DNA of 64,000 bases from Leptolyngbya sp. PCC 7375 (GCF_000316115.1 NZ_JH993797.1:666485-730484); one strand, 5' to 3'; positions 1 through 9,855 are shown, numbered from the stretch's first letter. Notes: generated by a model not told the origin, from the sequence alone. Made by a program: numbers and translations.

Positions 1-1404
1 GCGGCAAGTCAGCTCAAAATCATCGGTCGGGCTGGGGTGGGTGTCGATAATATCGATGTAGCTGCCGCCACCCGTCGAGGCATTGTGGTGGTCAATTCCC
101 CCGAGGGCAACACCATTGCCGCAGCAGAGCATGCCCTAGCGATGATGCTGTCGCTATCGCGCAATATTCCTGAAGCCGATAAATCAGTCAAAGAGTCTGC
201 TTGGAATCGTAAACAGTTTACCGGCGTAGAAGTTTACAAAAAGATTCTCGGCGTGGTCGGTCTCGGTAAAATTGGCTCCCATGTGGCTACGGTTGCCCGC
301 TCAATGGGAATGACTATTCTGGCCTACGATCCCTTCATTTCTAAGGAGCGGGCGGCTGAATTAAACTGTAACTTAGTGGATTTAGACCTCCTTTTCCAAG
401 AAGCCGACTACATTACTCTACACATTCCCAAAACCAAGGAAACTGCCCACTTGATCAACGCTGAAGCGCTGGCCAAGATGAAACCAACGACCCGTATTAT
501 TAACTGTGCTCGCGGCGGCATCATTGACGAGGCCGCTTTGTATGAAGCCCTGAAAAATGGCGTCATTGCCGGTGCCGCTCTCGATGTTTACGAAGCGGAA
601 CCCTTAGGAGAGAGCGCTCTGCGAGAGCTTGGCAAATCTGTTGTTCTCACCCCCCACTTGGGCGCTTCCACCACCGAAGCCCAAATTAATGTGGCGGTGG
701 ATGTGGCTGAACAGATTCGCGATGTGTTGTTGGGACTCCCTGCCCGGTCGGCTGTGAACATCCCTGGCCTACGCCCCGATGTACTAGAAAAGCTGCGCCC
801 CTATCTACAGTTGGCTGAAACCTTAGGTAACTTGGTAGGTCAGTTGGCCGGTGGACGTGTGGAGCAAGTGCAAATCCGTCTCCAGGGTGAGCTGGCAAAT
901 CAAGATAGTAAGCCCATCGTAATCGCCACTCTCAAAGGCCTATTAACAAATGCTTTGAGAGAACGGGTGAACTATGTTAATGCCTCCATTGAAGCTAAGG
1001 AACGGGGCATTAAAGTGATTGAGACTCGTGATGCTAGTATCAAGGACTTTACGGGGTCCCTTTATGTCTCCGCCCAGGGGTCCCTGGGTGAGCATTCAGT
1101 AACGGGCGTTATTCTCGGTGGCAGTGAAGTACGTATTACTGACATCAACCAGTTTCCCATCAACGTGCCTCCCACCAAGTACATGTTGTTCACCCTGCAC
1201 CGCGATATGCCAGGAATTATTGGCAAAATCGGGTCTTTACTGGGGAGTTTTAACGTCAATATTGCCAGCATGCAGGTGGGACGCCAGATTGTGCGCGGCG
1301 ATGCCGTTATGGTGTTGAGCATTGACGATCCGCTACCCGATGGGATTCTCGAAGAGATTACAAAAGTGCCTGGCATTCGCGATGCGTATACCGTCGCCCT
1401 ATAA
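1..1404 (+). CDS. serA: D-3-phosphoglycerate dehydrogenase, 5' end outside window
   Basis: The reading frame is open from base 1, so the N-terminus lies upstream of the window. The enzyme oxidises 3-phosphoglycerate with NAD, the first step of serine synthesis, in the cytoplasm. Visible are the NAD-binding motif GLGKIGSHVA, the catalytic-domain segments NCARGGIIDE and HLGASTTEAQ, a middle regulatory domain, and a C-terminal ACT domain (last ~75 residues, around LFTLHRDMPGIIGKIGSLLG) that usually mediates serine feedback. It is the long three-domain form. It is followed by a hairpin and then prmA, an order I recall as common in cyanobacteria. Confidence 0.96.
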   Translation, partial: AASQLKIIGRAGVGVDNIDVAAATRRGIVVVNSPEGNTIAAAEHALAMMLSLSRNIPEADKSVKESAWNRKQFTGVEVYKKILGVVGLGKIGSHVATVARSMGMTILAYDPFISKERAAELNCNLVDLDLLFQEADYITLHIPKTKETAHLINAEALAKMKPTTRIINCARGGIIDEAALYEALKNGVIAGAALDVYEAEPLGESALRELGKSVVLTPHLGASTTEAQINVAVDVAEQIRDVLLGLPARSAVNIPGLRPDVLEKLRPYLQLAETLGNLVGQLAGGRVEQVQIRLQGELANQDSKPIVIATLKGLLTNALRERVNYVNASIEAKERGIKVIETRDASIKDFTGSLYVSAQGSLGEHSVTGVILGGSEVRITDINQFPINVPPTKYMLFTLHRDMPGIIGKIGSLLGSFNVNIASMQVGRQIVRGDAVMVLSIDDPLPDGILEEITKVPGIRDAYTVAL

Positions 1405-1416
1405 AATGGGTTAACC

Positions 1417-1457
1417 ATGACTGTGTTAAGGACACTCCAAGTCTGTAACACAGTCAT
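1417..1457 (+). terminator. Hairpin between serA and prmA
   Basis: Perfect 12-bp arms ATGACTGTGTTA (1417-1428) and their complement (1446-1457) enclose a 17-nt loop, starting 13 bases after the serA stop. There is no T tract, so it may attenuate rather than terminate. It reaches base 1457, which argues against using the TTG at 1457 as the prmA start. Confidence 0.5.
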
Positions 1458-1486
1458 TGCTGATTTCTATAACCCTTACGAAAGCC

Positions 1487-2371
1487 TTGGCAAACACTTG
1501 GTGGGAAATACAAGTTACCTGCTCCCCACTGCTTGAGGATACGATCTTCTGGCGGTTTGAAGATTGGCATGGGCGCGGCACCGCCAGCGAGCGCTGGGGG
1601 CAACAAAGCCGAGTGAAAGCCTATTTTCCACAAGAGCAGTTTTGTAATGTTGATTTGGCCGCCCTAGCCTTGCGGTTTCAGCAAGACGCTCTATGTTTGG
1701 GTATCCACGAACTACCTGATGTCACCTGGCATCTGATTGAAGATGAGGATTGGTCCAAAAGCTGGAAAAAATATTGGCACCCTCAACCGATTGGTGATCG
1801 GCTATTGATCAATCCGGCTTGGATGGACCCCCCTACTGACTCGTCGCGTTTAGTGCTCAAGCTGGACCCAGGAACCGCCTTTGGCACCGGTACCCATCCA
1901 ACGACCCAACTATGCCTGGAAGCGCTGGAGATGCGTTTAAGCGACGCTCAACCAGTGACCCTGGCAGATATTGGCTGTGGGTCTGGCATTCTATCCATTG
2001 GCGCAATTCTGCTCGGTGCTCAACGGGTTTATGCTGTCGATACAGACCCCCTGGCTGTTAAGGCCACGGGTGAAAATCGGGCTCTCAACAATATGGATGC
2101 GAGTCGCATTCAGGTTACCCAAGGGAGTATCGACAGCCTCAAGGTGAGTGAACCCGTCGACGGCATCTTGTGCAACATTTTGGCCGAGATCATCGTTGAG
2201 CTGATTCCGCATTTTAATGCCATTGCCAAAGAGTCCACCTGGGGGATTTTGAGCGGTGTTTTGTTGGAACAATCGAAGTGGGTGGCCGATACCCTCGAAG
2301 AGCATAATTGGACGGTAGCTACGCTCTGGCGACGTGAAGATTGGTGCTGCTTGAATATTCGGCGTCCTTAA
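1487..2371 (+). CDS. prmA: Ribosomal protein L11 methyltransferase
   Basis: SAM-dependent methyltransferase that trimethylates ribosomal protein L11. The SAM-binding motif [13 protein letters not shown], the segment [15 protein letters not shown] and the NILAEII motif are characteristic of PrmA. The frame is open from a TTG at 1457, but the TTG at 1487 gives the N-terminus [10 protein letters not shown], which is how cyanobacterial PrmA proteins normally begin, and avoids the upstream hairpin; this start is preferred without a strong ribosome binding site. Length 294 residues is normal. The next gene starts 11 bases after its stop. Confidence 0.93.
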   Translation: MANTWWEIQVTCSPLLEDTIFWRFEDWHGRGTASERWGQQSRVKAYFPQEQFCNVDLAALALRFQQDALCLGIHELPDVTWHLIEDEDWSKSWKKYWHPQPIGDRLLINPAWMDPPTDSSRLVLKLDPGTAFGTGTHPTTQLCLEALEMRLSDAQPVTLADIGCGSGILSIGAILLGAQRVYAVDTDPLAVKATGENRALNNMDASRIQVTQGSIDSLKVSEPVDGILCNILAEIIVELIPHFNAIAKESTWGILSGVLLEQSKWVADTLEEHNWTVATLWRREDWCCLNIRRP

Positions 2372-2382
2372 GGAATGGAGTA

Positions 2383-2559
2383 ATGACTATGGATAGCGGG
2401 TTGTATGTGTTGAAAATTGCGATCGCATCCGCCCTACTCAGTGTCTTAATTAAATGGATAGGGCCAATGATCGCGCCGCCCGAATCCATTGCACTCATTC
2501 TTGTCTTACTGCCAACAACTATTCTAGGCAGCTGGCTTCTGAGTCGTTGGAGCCGATAA
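2383..2559 (+). CDS. Small conserved-type membrane protein (58 aa)
   Basis: A 58-residue protein starting at the ATG preceded by AAGGAATGGAG (Shine-Dalgarno-like). It has two hydrophobic stretches, about residues 5-22 and 33-52, with a Pro-Pro turn between them, so it is probably a two-helix hairpin in a membrane. It sits 11 bases after prmA and 8 bases before the homocysteine-biosynthesis gene, so it is almost certainly cotranscribed. I do not recognise the family and assign no function. Confidence 0.7.
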   Translation: MTMDSGLYVLKIAIASALLSVLIKWIGPMIAPPESIALILVLLPTTILGSWLLSRWSR

Positions 2560-2567
2560 CGTCTGCC

Positions 2568-3755
2568 ATGGCCACCACCCGCACCATCCCTGAAATTAAT
2601 CAAAAAATCAACGACGGCAGCGTCACCGTATGGACCGTCGAAGAAACTAAAGTCAACGTGGCAGAACTCGGCCTAGAGGCGGCCACTAAAGCGGTGGATG
2701 TGGTCACCACCGGCACCTTTGAACCCATGGAGTCCTCCGGGGCGATTATTAATCTCGGCCATACCGATCCCCCCATTAACATCCGAGAATGTTATCTGGA
2801 TGGGGTACTGGCCTATGCCGGTTTTGGTGCGGTTGATCTCTATCTTGGGGCTAGCCAGACCGTCAGTAATAATCGTTGGGGAGATACAGCAGAAAATAAC
2901 GATATTACGAGTGAACGGGGTGGGGGCCACGTCATTTCTACCTTGATTGCCGGCAAGTCGGTCAATCTCCGAGCCATCGGCCAAGTCAGCGACTGTTATC
3001 CCCGCTCCACCCTAGATATCTCCATTACCCGAGATACGATCAATCAATTTTATCTGTTCAATCCCCGTAACCTTTACCAAAACTTTATTGTCGGGGTTAA
3101 CAGCAGTGACCGCCCTCTACTCACCTACCTGGGTCCACTACAGCCGTTTCTCGGGAATGCTGTCTATGCTAATGCCGGTGCACTTTCACCCATGCTGAAC
3201 GATCCTCAAATGCAGACGATTGGCATTGGCAGTCGGTTATTTGTGGGAGGAGCCCCCGGCTACATAGCTTGGGAAGGGACTCAACACTTCCCTCTACAAA
3301 AACGATTGCCTAACGGTACGCCCGTTGGCCCCTCTGCCACCGTTGCCCTGATCGGAGATGCGAAACAAATGCAACCTGAATGGGTTCGTGGTTGCTACTT
3401 TACTGGCTATGGGCCGTCCCTGATGCTGGGTGTGGGTGTCCCCATACCCGTTTTAGATGAAGCTGTTTTACAGAGATGTGCCGTTGACGATAAAGACATC
3501 CTGGCCCCAGTGATTGATTTTTCAATTCCCCGCCGGGTCCGGCCCAGTTTCGGCTTGGTCAGCTATCAGCAACTTAAATCAGGTCGTCTTACCATCAACG
3601 GGAGCCGTGTGAGAACGGCTCCCCTATCCAGCCTTTATCTTGGGCGCAAGGTTGCGACCACCCTAAAAGACTGGATTATCCAAGGTAAGTTTCAACTCAG
3701 TGAGCCGGTTGCTCCCCTACCGAGACAAACAGCCTTTCTGCCCCAGAATAACTGA
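2568..3755 (+). CDS. Homocysteine biosynthesis protein, HcyBio/DUF39 family
   Basis: Member of the DUF39 (HcyBio) family. Archaeal relatives act as L-aspartate-semialdehyde sulfurtransferases in a sulfide-dependent route to homocysteine. The ATG at 2568 gives MATTRTIPEINQKI; the longer in-frame ORF would overlap the preceding gene and is rejected. Conserved-looking cysteines lie at residue 75 (RECYLDG) and residue 143 (SDCYPRS), the latter being the likely sulfur-carrying position. At 395 residues it is the catalytic domain alone, with no CBS or ferredoxin domain, so any electron-donating partner must be elsewhere. Last gene of the prmA run. Confidence 0.85.
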   Translation: MATTRTIPEINQKINDGSVTVWTVEETKVNVAELGLEAATKAVDVVTTGTFEPMESSGAIINLGHTDPPINIRECYLDGVLAYAGFGAVDLYLGASQTVSNNRWGDTAENNDITSERGGGHVISTLIAGKSVNLRAIGQVSDCYPRSTLDISITRDTINQFYLFNPRNLYQNFIVGVNSSDRPLLTYLGPLQPFLGNAVYANAGALSPMLNDPQMQTIGIGSRLFVGGAPGYIAWEGTQHFPLQKRLPNGTPVGPSATVALIGDAKQMQPEWVRGCYFTGYGPSLMLGVGVPIPVLDEAVLQRCAVDDKDILAPVIDFSIPRRVRPSFGLVSYQQLKSGRLTINGSRVRTAPLSSLYLGRKVATTLKDWIIQGKFQLSEPVAPLPRQTAFLPQNN

Positions 3756-3814
3756 GGCCAACATTGCATAGCTAGGGCATAGTTGGGGGATGCAGCTGGG
3801 AAGATGCAGCCGCT

Positions 3815-4912
3815 TTAACCCTCTGAGCGCTCGGCATCAACCACCTCATTGCTGTTGCCCACTTTGACCACCTTGGGCGCATCTGCATTGGGCTTTTCCA
3901 CCTTGGCAGCATCATCCTTAACCAGGTTAGGTTTAGGACGTCCTCCACGCTTTGATGATGGCGGCCGCCGCTTACCGCCGCCGCCGCCGCCACCCATTGG
4001 CTTTTTCTTAGAACGCTTTTTCGGGGGGACAGCGCCGACATAGCTACCATCGGTTAGGATCAACTGGTTTCCCTGCCGCTGCACATGCATATCCCAAAAG
4101 TAGCCAATGGTTTTAACACCAATGTTGCCATTGATCACTAGCTTAAAGGGACGTTTGGGCTGTTTCCCAGTGCGCATCTTTTGCACGATACTAACGGTGA
4201 TCTCCTCTTTCCGTTCATCGAATTTGATCACCTCACCGCGAATAGAAAAGTAATCGGGCTGCACGGCATCAGCGGGTGTTTCGAGCACGTCATCCTCTTC
4301 ATCGCCCAAGGTCTCTGGCTCCCATACACCGACGATTTGTACGGCCATACCAATGTCATCTTGGAAAATAGTGCGTGGATAAACCACCCAGAGGTGATCT
4401 TTTTCTAAATCTAGATGCTTTTTAACCAAGCTGGTTGTGCGTCCTAAGAGCACAGCACAGGTTGTAGTGCCATCGTGGTTAACAATGTTACCCCGGTTAA
4501 ACGTTTCTTCTGAGGGCTCATAGCGTCCTTTTAACAGACCAATTGCTCTGTACTGCATGGGCTCACTAGGCGGTGCAATCGGCTGCAACCTGGGTTGAGG
4601 CGTTTCTGGCTCAGTAGGCGTATCTTCTACTGGGGGCTCAGCTACTGATGGTTCAGTAGGCTCACTCTCCGTAGGCTTGGGGTCCGGCTCGGACACGATT
4701 GGCGTTGGCTCAAGGGCATCTGCTTTCTTTAAGGCAACTGCTTCAATCGTTGGCTTTTTAGGAGGCTCTTCAACGGGGGCAACAGGCTTAGCTGGTCGTC
4801 TAGGTGGCTTCTTAAGAGCAGGACTATCAGAGTTAGCAGCTGCGCTAGCATCCGAATTGTGATCGGATGAAGTATTGGACATTTCAGGGGGGCGACTGTC
4901 TGCAGAACTCAT
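3815..4912 (-). CDS. Low-complexity Pro/Glu- and Lys/Gly-rich protein, function unknown
   Basis: A 366-residue protein. The ATG at 4912 follows a strong GGAGG about ten bases upstream, so it is preferred to an upstream in-frame start. Residues ~1-125 are acidic and proline-rich (repeated EPTE/PAEP-type words) and look disordered. Residues ~130-300 look folded with many beta-prone stretches. The C-terminus is basic: SKKKP, a run of seven glycines coded by a GCC-repeat tract, KRRPPSSKRGGRPK, then a Lys/Asp tail. The basic end could bind nucleic acid or acidic partners, which is inference only. Transcribed divergently from the TPR gene across a 560-bp gap. Confidence 0.75.
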   Translation of the reverse strand: MSSADSRPPEMSNTSSDHNSDASAAANSDSPALKKPPRRPAKPVAPVEEPPKKPTIEAVALKKADALEPTPIVSEPDPKPTESEPTEPSVAEPPVEDTPTEPETPQPRLQPIAPPSEPMQYRAIGLLKGRYEPSEETFNRGNIVNHDGTTTCAVLLGRTTSLVKKHLDLEKDHLWVVYPRTIFQDDIGMAVQIVGVWEPETLGDEEDDVLETPADAVQPDYFSIRGEVIKFDERKEEITVSIVQKMRTGKQPKRPFKLVINGNIGVKTIGYFWDMHVQRQGNQLILTDGSYVGAVPPKKRSKKKPMGGGGGGGKRRPPSSKRGGRPKPNLVKDDAAKVEKPNADAPKVVKVGNSNEVVDAERSEG

Positions 4913-5473
4913 TAATCTCGAAACCTCCTCAATCAGGAAAATCGGCTTACTTAACAATTTGAACAATAGTTTAGGGGGTAGCTATAAGTCGCTACAGATT
5001 TAGATATCTAACTAACATCTGACTAATTACTTATATCTGGTTTGTATCTGTATCTATCTAGAAATCATAAAAATAAAATTGACATGGAATTGCTGTTTGG
5101 TTGAACCTAGCAGTTTTTAGAGAAATAAACCAAGTCTATCTAGAAAAAAATAGTTGGAATCGTGACTTAAACAATTAAGTTCATGGTCGCTTTTACGTTA
5201 CCATTCATAGATTTTGACAGATGTCAGCTCAATTTAAGGATATTCTGTCTGATCAAATATTTTGAATCGTGTTCCCCATGATGTGACGCACTTTAAAGAT
5301 AGTTGGGGCAATTCCTAAGGAAATATTTACTATTTTTTGTTCATAATCAGTTGGAACGTTTTAAAACGAATAGTCGGTTGTACGAACACTAACCATGGGG
5401 TGTATCAGGGGCCAAGCGGTCCTGACTCATTTGGGTTTAATATGGGCAAGTTGCTTTGAAGGAGGGGAGCCCT
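4913..5473. other. Divergent intergenic region, AT-rich
   Basis: This 561-bp region separates divergent genes and so must hold both promoters. It is AT-rich, with repeated TATCTAGAA words (about 5056 and 5138), a TTGACA-like box at 5079-5084 without a convincing partner, and a 12-base palindrome CGTTTTAAAACG at 5357-5368. I see no gene. Confidence 0.5.
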
Positions 5474-6433
5474 GTGGCTGTCAAACGCAATCGCTGGCTG
5501 ATTGGCGGTATTTTATTCCTAGCTGTTGCTGCACTGTTAGCGGTCTCACTTGGACCCTTAATTCAGGCGGCATTTAATCAGAATCCTGGCTATGACAACA
5601 GTGTACCCACGGCTACGGAGACTGATCGTCGGGCCGAGTTAGAAGGTCGAGCCAACGGCTATGAATTAGTTTTGGAACGTGAACCGGATAACCAGGCGGC
5701 CCTTGAGGGACTGGTGGAAGCCCGCATTACCCTGGGGGATTTGGCTGGTGCGGCTGAGCCATTAGCTCGCCTGGCAGAATTGAATCCCCAGGAGCCGCGA
5801 TATTCCGTATTGTTAGCCCAGACTAAGCAACAGCTTAATGATTTAGAAGGGGCTGCCCAAACCTACCGCAGTGTATTGACCTCCACACCTGGCAATATGG
5901 AGGCACTACAGGGTCTGGTTGCTTTACTGGTGCAGCAGGAGCGCCCCCAGGCAGCGATTGGTTTGCTGCAGGACACCCTGAAAACAGCTGAGCAGTCTAA
6001 TCAGATTCAGCCCGGCACCATTGATGTTATTGCGGTCAAATTGCTTCTAGGTCAGATTTATGCTGACCAGTCCCGGTTTGAAGATGCGATCGCAACCTAC
6101 GATACGGCCATCCAGGATGCTCAAACAGTCAGCGGCACACCAGACTTTCGCCCCATACTTGCCAAAGGTCTTATTCTCAGGGAGATGGGCAACGAAGATG
6201 AAGCCCAGCCTCTCTTTGAATCGGCGCTGTCCCTGGCCCCGGTTCAGTTTAAAGACCGGATCCAGCAGCTGATTAATCAACCCCCTGTTAGGGAGGCCAC
6301 CGAAAATACCCCTAGCGAAGACGTGCCTAGCCTCAATGAGGCCCCAGCTAACCAACCCGCTGAAGCCTCTCCTGAAACTGTTATACCTGAACCGGTTGAA
6401 GCCCCTGAAGCGGTTGAATCAGACGCCAATTAG
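5474..6433 (+). CDS. Membrane-anchored TPR protein
   Basis: A 319-residue protein with a GTG start directly behind GAAGGAGGGG. Residues ~5-30 form one hydrophobic helix after Lys/Arg residues, a signal anchor. Residues ~50-260 carry several tetratricopeptide repeats, seen as spaced A..L.......A...L patterns such as LAGAAEPLARLAELNP and FEDAIATYDTAIQDA. The tail is Pro/Glu-rich and probably disordered. TPR arrays mediate protein contacts; the partner cannot be told from context. Confidence 0.85.
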   Translation: MAVKRNRWLIGGILFLAVAALLAVSLGPLIQAAFNQNPGYDNSVPTATETDRRAELEGRANGYELVLEREPDNQAALEGLVEARITLGDLAGAAEPLARLAELNPQEPRYSVLLAQTKQQLNDLEGAAQTYRSVLTSTPGNMEALQGLVALLVQQERPQAAIGLLQDTLKTAEQSNQIQPGTIDVIAVKLLLGQIYADQSRFEDAIATYDTAIQDAQTVSGTPDFRPILAKGLILREMGNEDEAQPLFESALSLAPVQFKDRIQQLINQPPVREATENTPSEDVPSLNEAPANQPAEASPETVIPEPVEAPEAVESDAN

Positions 6434-6454
6434 CGCTTTTTGTTAAGCCGCTCA

Positions 6455-6790
6455 TTAGGACGCCGTTTGACTGGGCATTGGCTGGTTACTAAAAGCACGG
6501 TTTTGGTTGCCCTCTGATGCGATCTCATCCATTTCACTGAATTCGATATGGTTGATCAGAGTGGTGACAAAGGCAAATAGCAAAAATGGCAATGATAGGA
6601 CCAGGATCAACCCAACACAAACCAGAGCATAAATAGGACGACTAGACCCCATGAGAGCCAGGGCAGTTGCCAAGCTCAAAAACAGCACAATGAGCCAGAC
6701 AATGATCTGGCCATAGATATCACCAAAGGTCAACGTGCAAACAAACCGGTACTTAGAGGCGTTGTTCATATTGCCAATACTCATACTCAT
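6455..6790 (-). CDS. Small two-helix membrane protein, unknown
   Basis: A 111-residue protein with two strong transmembrane segments, about residues 28-48 and 53-78, and a polar acidic tail. The start is the first of two near-adjacent ATGs (6790, alternative 6784). It converges on the TPR gene 21 bases away. No recognised family. Confidence 0.65.
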   Translation of the reverse strand: MSMSIGNMNNASKYRFVCTLTFGDIYGQIIVWLIVLFLSLATALALMGSSRPIYALVCVGLILVLSLPFLLFAFVTTLINHIEFSEMDEIASEGNQNRAFSNQPMPSQTAS

Positions 6791-6877
6791 CGAATCTATT
6801 CAGGATATCTGGCGAGTTAACTAACTTCACTATTTCTCAATACAGCTTCAAGAATTACCCGCATCTGCCCATCGCTA

Positions 6878-7525
6878 ATGGACTATCGTTATCTGATTTT
6901 TTATAAGCCCTACGATGTCCTGAGTCAGTTCACAAATACCGATAGCCGCCACACTACACTCAAATCCTTTATTTCAGTACCGGATGTATATCCTGTAGGT
7001 CGGCTTGACCGGGATAGTGAAGGCCTCCTATTGCTCACCGATGATGGCAAGCTACAACATCGTCTGTGTCATCCCCGTTTCCACCATCCCCGGACCTATT
7101 TGGCCCAGGTGGAACGGATTCCTGATCCTGATAGTTTGCAGCAGTTGCGCCAGGGAGTGACCATTCGCGACTATCAAACTCGACCAGCGGCAGTGACCTT
7201 GTTGACAACGCAACCCGCACTGCCTCCACGCACACCCCCGATTCGATTCCGTCAGCATATTCCAACCGCCTGGCTACAGCTCACCCTATATGAAGGTAAA
7301 AATCGTCAGGTACGACGGATGACAGCTGCCATTGGTTTTCCGACGTTACGACTGATACGTGTGGGCATTGGCGAGCTGCATCTGGGCCAGCTACAACCCG
7401 GACAATGGCGTCACCTCACCCCCCATGAACAGCGACAATTAGGGAAGTTAACAAAAGGTTGTGACCAGCCTGATTCCATGCAGATCAGGCGTTCCCGTTC
7501 CCACCGTCGCCGCCGTCACCGCTGA
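6878..7525 (+). CDS. rluE: rRNA large-subunit pseudouridine synthase, RluE/RsuA type
   Basis: Converts a uridine of 23S rRNA to pseudouridine. The N-terminus [14 protein letters not shown], the catalytic motif [17 protein letters not shown] (Asp nucleophile in RLD) and the later motif [10 protein letters not shown] are diagnostic of the RsuA/RluB/E/F subfamily. There is no S4 domain, as in RluE. The 215-residue protein ends in a very basic tail ([12 protein letters not shown]) that probably aids rRNA binding. The exact target uridine is inferred only from RluE-like length and architecture. Confidence 0.9.
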   Translation: MDYRYLIFYKPYDVLSQFTNTDSRHTTLKSFISVPDVYPVGRLDRDSEGLLLLTDDGKLQHRLCHPRFHHPRTYLAQVERIPDPDSLQQLRQGVTIRDYQTRPAAVTLLTTQPALPPRTPPIRFRQHIPTAWLQLTLYEGKNRQVRRMTAAIGFPTLRLIRVGIGELHLGQLQPGQWRHLTPHEQRQLGKLTKGCDQPDSMQIRRSRSHRRRRHR

Positions 7526-7879
7526 TTTGGTTGCGTTTATACCAACATCTGCCATGCTTATCGGCTATGCTGAACTGTATTTAACTGATAAGACTTCCCA
7601 TACTAATGATTTTAAGCGCTAAGACTATTTTTAACTTTGGGAATAGTAAATTACAGTGACGTTTAACTGCGTTGCTGAGGGTAAATCTCAACTTATGTGT
7701 CAGATTTGCTTGACCACGTCCAACTAAGAATGTTGTATTTTTCCTGGGAAAACCCTAAAGTTCTGGATATGGACAAGGGTTATCTACCAGCAGCCTACAG
7801 CTCGATTCATCCCTAAAATCAGGAACGCTTTCATTTTAATAATCTGCGGTAACTGTCAACGGACGTTTTCTATCCACTG
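7526..7879. other. Intergenic region, no gene seen
   Basis: The 354 bases between the pseudouridine synthase and phosphatase genes hold no convincing ORF, tRNA or strong hairpin. They must contain the promoter of the phosphatase gene. Confidence 0.4.
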
Positions 7880-9781
7880 ATGATCATTTGCCCATACTGC
7901 CAATTTAATAACCCTCCCGAGCACAAGTTTTGCCAGTCATGTGGATCGCCATTGCAGCAATGGAGGGCCTTTATCTTTCCAGGCAAGTCTTCCATCGCTC
8001 TGGCTGTTAGTGAAATCCAGGCCCCTGAGGGTATTCAGCCCGGTGAAGACACCGATATTTGGGAGCAGGTAACCGCTAATACATTAACGCCCATTGATCC
8101 AGCGACCTTGGGCACTCGCGACGCTAATGACTGGTTAGGTCCTCAGCAGCGCTATCGGTTAATTGAGGCACTACAGCTAAATGTTGACAACGAAAAGCCG
8201 TTAGAAGTTCAGGTAACCGATACCAAGCCCAATGATGTTGCGTCTTCCCTGGTAGAACAACGGCATCAGTTTTCACTGACTGAGTTGAGACAAACCAGTG
8301 AGAAAAAGCTATTTCCCTTGAGTGCCTATCCCTATTTAGCCCTGCACAGTCGCTTTTTTCCATCAATTCCCGAACTACAGGAGGCCTGGGTTGAGAGTGA
8401 CTATAGCGTTTTAATTGTTGAAGATCGTCGACATTTGCCAGACTTGCTGACTATTTGGAAGCAGGAAACCTTGGATCCGTTACAGCAGGTCCACAGCTTC
8501 TACGTCATGGTTGAACTGTGGGAGGCAATGTCGGTCTTCAAAGGTCAGGGCAGTTTGCTGAATATCAGCAATCTATGTATGGATGAAGACCAGATTGTGT
8601 GTTTGCGCTACATTGAGCCTGGCCCCTATCGTAATGACTATCGACTGGCGGATATGGGGCTGCTTTGGCAGTCGCTGCTCCAATCCAATAGTCAGTCGTT
8701 ACCTGATTTGACTAACCTTGCGGCCCAGGTCATCGAAGGGCAGTTTGATGACATTGAAGGACTCAAAGAAGCACTGATTGCGATCGCAGATAAATATCAA
8801 TTAGGTACAGATATCTCAACCGCTAGTTCTGAAACTCCGTCAGAGACAAACGTCTTAGCAGATTTGGATATTCCTGGTCTAGAAGGTCTGGATATTAACG
8901 AAGATGCCAGTATGGACAGCATCGATTCACCGACCATGGTGCTGCCAATGAAGCTGACTGGGCTAGAGGATGCTGGACAGTCCCATGTGGGTCAACAGCG
9001 AGATCACAACGAGGACAACTATTTTATTCAGTCTGCCCTCAGCCGTCAGGAAACCCTGTCTAGCCAGACGTTAGATGCCAAATGCGCCTACATTCTTTGT
9101 GATGGCATGGGGGGACACTCCGGCGGTGAAGTGGCCAGCCAGCTAGCGGTTGATAACCTGCGTGAGTATCTTGATGGCCATTGGCAGTCTGATTTACCCA
9201 ATGAAGCAGAACTGCGCCATGCCATTGGCCAGACCAACCAGGTGATTTACGAGAAAAATCAATCTGAGGAACGTACGGGGAGTGCTCGCATGGGGACTAC
9301 CCTGGTCATGTTGCTGGTCAAAGGCACCCAGGCCGTGGCTGCCCATGTGGGCGACAGTCGCCTGTATCGCTATACCAAACGTCTTGGGTTACAACAAATT
9401 ACTGTTGACCACGAAGTGGGACAGCGCGAAATCAAGCGCGGTGTAGAACCGGCCATTGCCTATGCTAGACCGGATGCGTATCAGCTGACCCAGGCCCTGG
9501 GTCCCTGTGGTGAAGATGTGTTAGATCCCAGTTTTAACTATCTGAATCTAACTGAAGACACGTTGCTGTTGCTGTGTTCCGATGGTCTAAGTGACGACAG
9601 ACTCTTAGAGACCCACTGCTCCACACATATTGAGCCAATTCTGAGGGGCCATAAAGGGATTGAAGAAGGTGTGGCGGATTTGATTGAACTCGCCAATGAG
9701 CAAAATGGCCATGACAATATCACAGCCTTGGTGGTGAAACTTAAGGTGAAACCCGATCTCTCCAAACTCCAATCAGTTTAG
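7880..9781 (+). CDS. Zinc-ribbon / pseudokinase-like / PP2C serine-threonine phosphatase
   Basis: A 633-residue modular signalling protein. Residues 4-24 are a zinc ribbon with two CxxC pairs (CPYC, CQSC). Residues ~140-310 resemble the C-lobe of a degenerate protein kinase (MVELWEAMSVFK, then LLNISNLCMDEDQIVCL and a LADMGLLW segment in place of DFG) but lack catalytic Lys and HRD. Residues ~375-625 are a complete PP2C domain: HVGQQRDHNEDN, CDGMGGHSGGE, VGDSRLYR, CSDGLSDD and GHDNIT supply the metal-binding acidic residues. It should dephosphorylate Ser/Thr proteins; the ribbon and pseudokinase may regulate or target it. Confidence 0.88.
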   Translation: MIICPYCQFNNPPEHKFCQSCGSPLQQWRAFIFPGKSSIALAVSEIQAPEGIQPGEDTDIWEQVTANTLTPIDPATLGTRDANDWLGPQQRYRLIEALQLNVDNEKPLEVQVTDTKPNDVASSLVEQRHQFSLTELRQTSEKKLFPLSAYPYLALHSRFFPSIPELQEAWVESDYSVLIVEDRRHLPDLLTIWKQETLDPLQQVHSFYVMVELWEAMSVFKGQGSLLNISNLCMDEDQIVCLRYIEPGPYRNDYRLADMGLLWQSLLQSNSQSLPDLTNLAAQVIEGQFDDIEGLKEALIAIADKYQLGTDISTASSETPSETNVLADLDIPGLEGLDINEDASMDSIDSPTMVLPMKLTGLEDAGQSHVGQQRDHNEDNYFIQSALSRQETLSSQTLDAKCAYILCDGMGGHSGGEVASQLAVDNLREYLDGHWQSDLPNEAELRHAIGQTNQVIYEKNQSEERTGSARMGTTLVMLLVKGTQAVAAHVGDSRLYRYTKRLGLQQITVDHEVGQREIKRGVEPAIAYARPDAYQLTQALGPCGEDVLDPSFNYLNLTEDTLLLLCSDGLSDDRLLETHCSTHIEPILRGHKGIEEGVADLIELANEQNGHDNITALVVKLKVKPDLSKLQSV

Positions 9782-9799
9782 GGATTTTTTATGGATTAA

Positions 9800-9835
9800 T
9801 TTTGTAGAGGCGTTCCATGGAACGCCTCTACAAAA
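9800..9835. repeat. Perfect 36-bp palindromic repeat (copy 1)
   Basis: Perfect palindrome with arm TTTTGTAGAGGCGTTCCA, 18 bases after the phosphatase stop and 20 bases before the end of convergent speA. It is flanked by T and A runs on both sides and so could act as a bidirectional terminator. Relatives occur at 26612, 31652 and 33966; similar GTAGAG...CTCTAC palindromes are, from memory, common in cyanobacteria. Confidence 0.85.
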
Positions 9836-9855
9836 AAATTGCATCCCCACAAAAC

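Noticed and set aside
1457..1486. prmA start at TTG 1457
   Set aside because: It lies on the last base of a perfect hairpin and adds ten residues absent from the usual MANTWWEIQ start.
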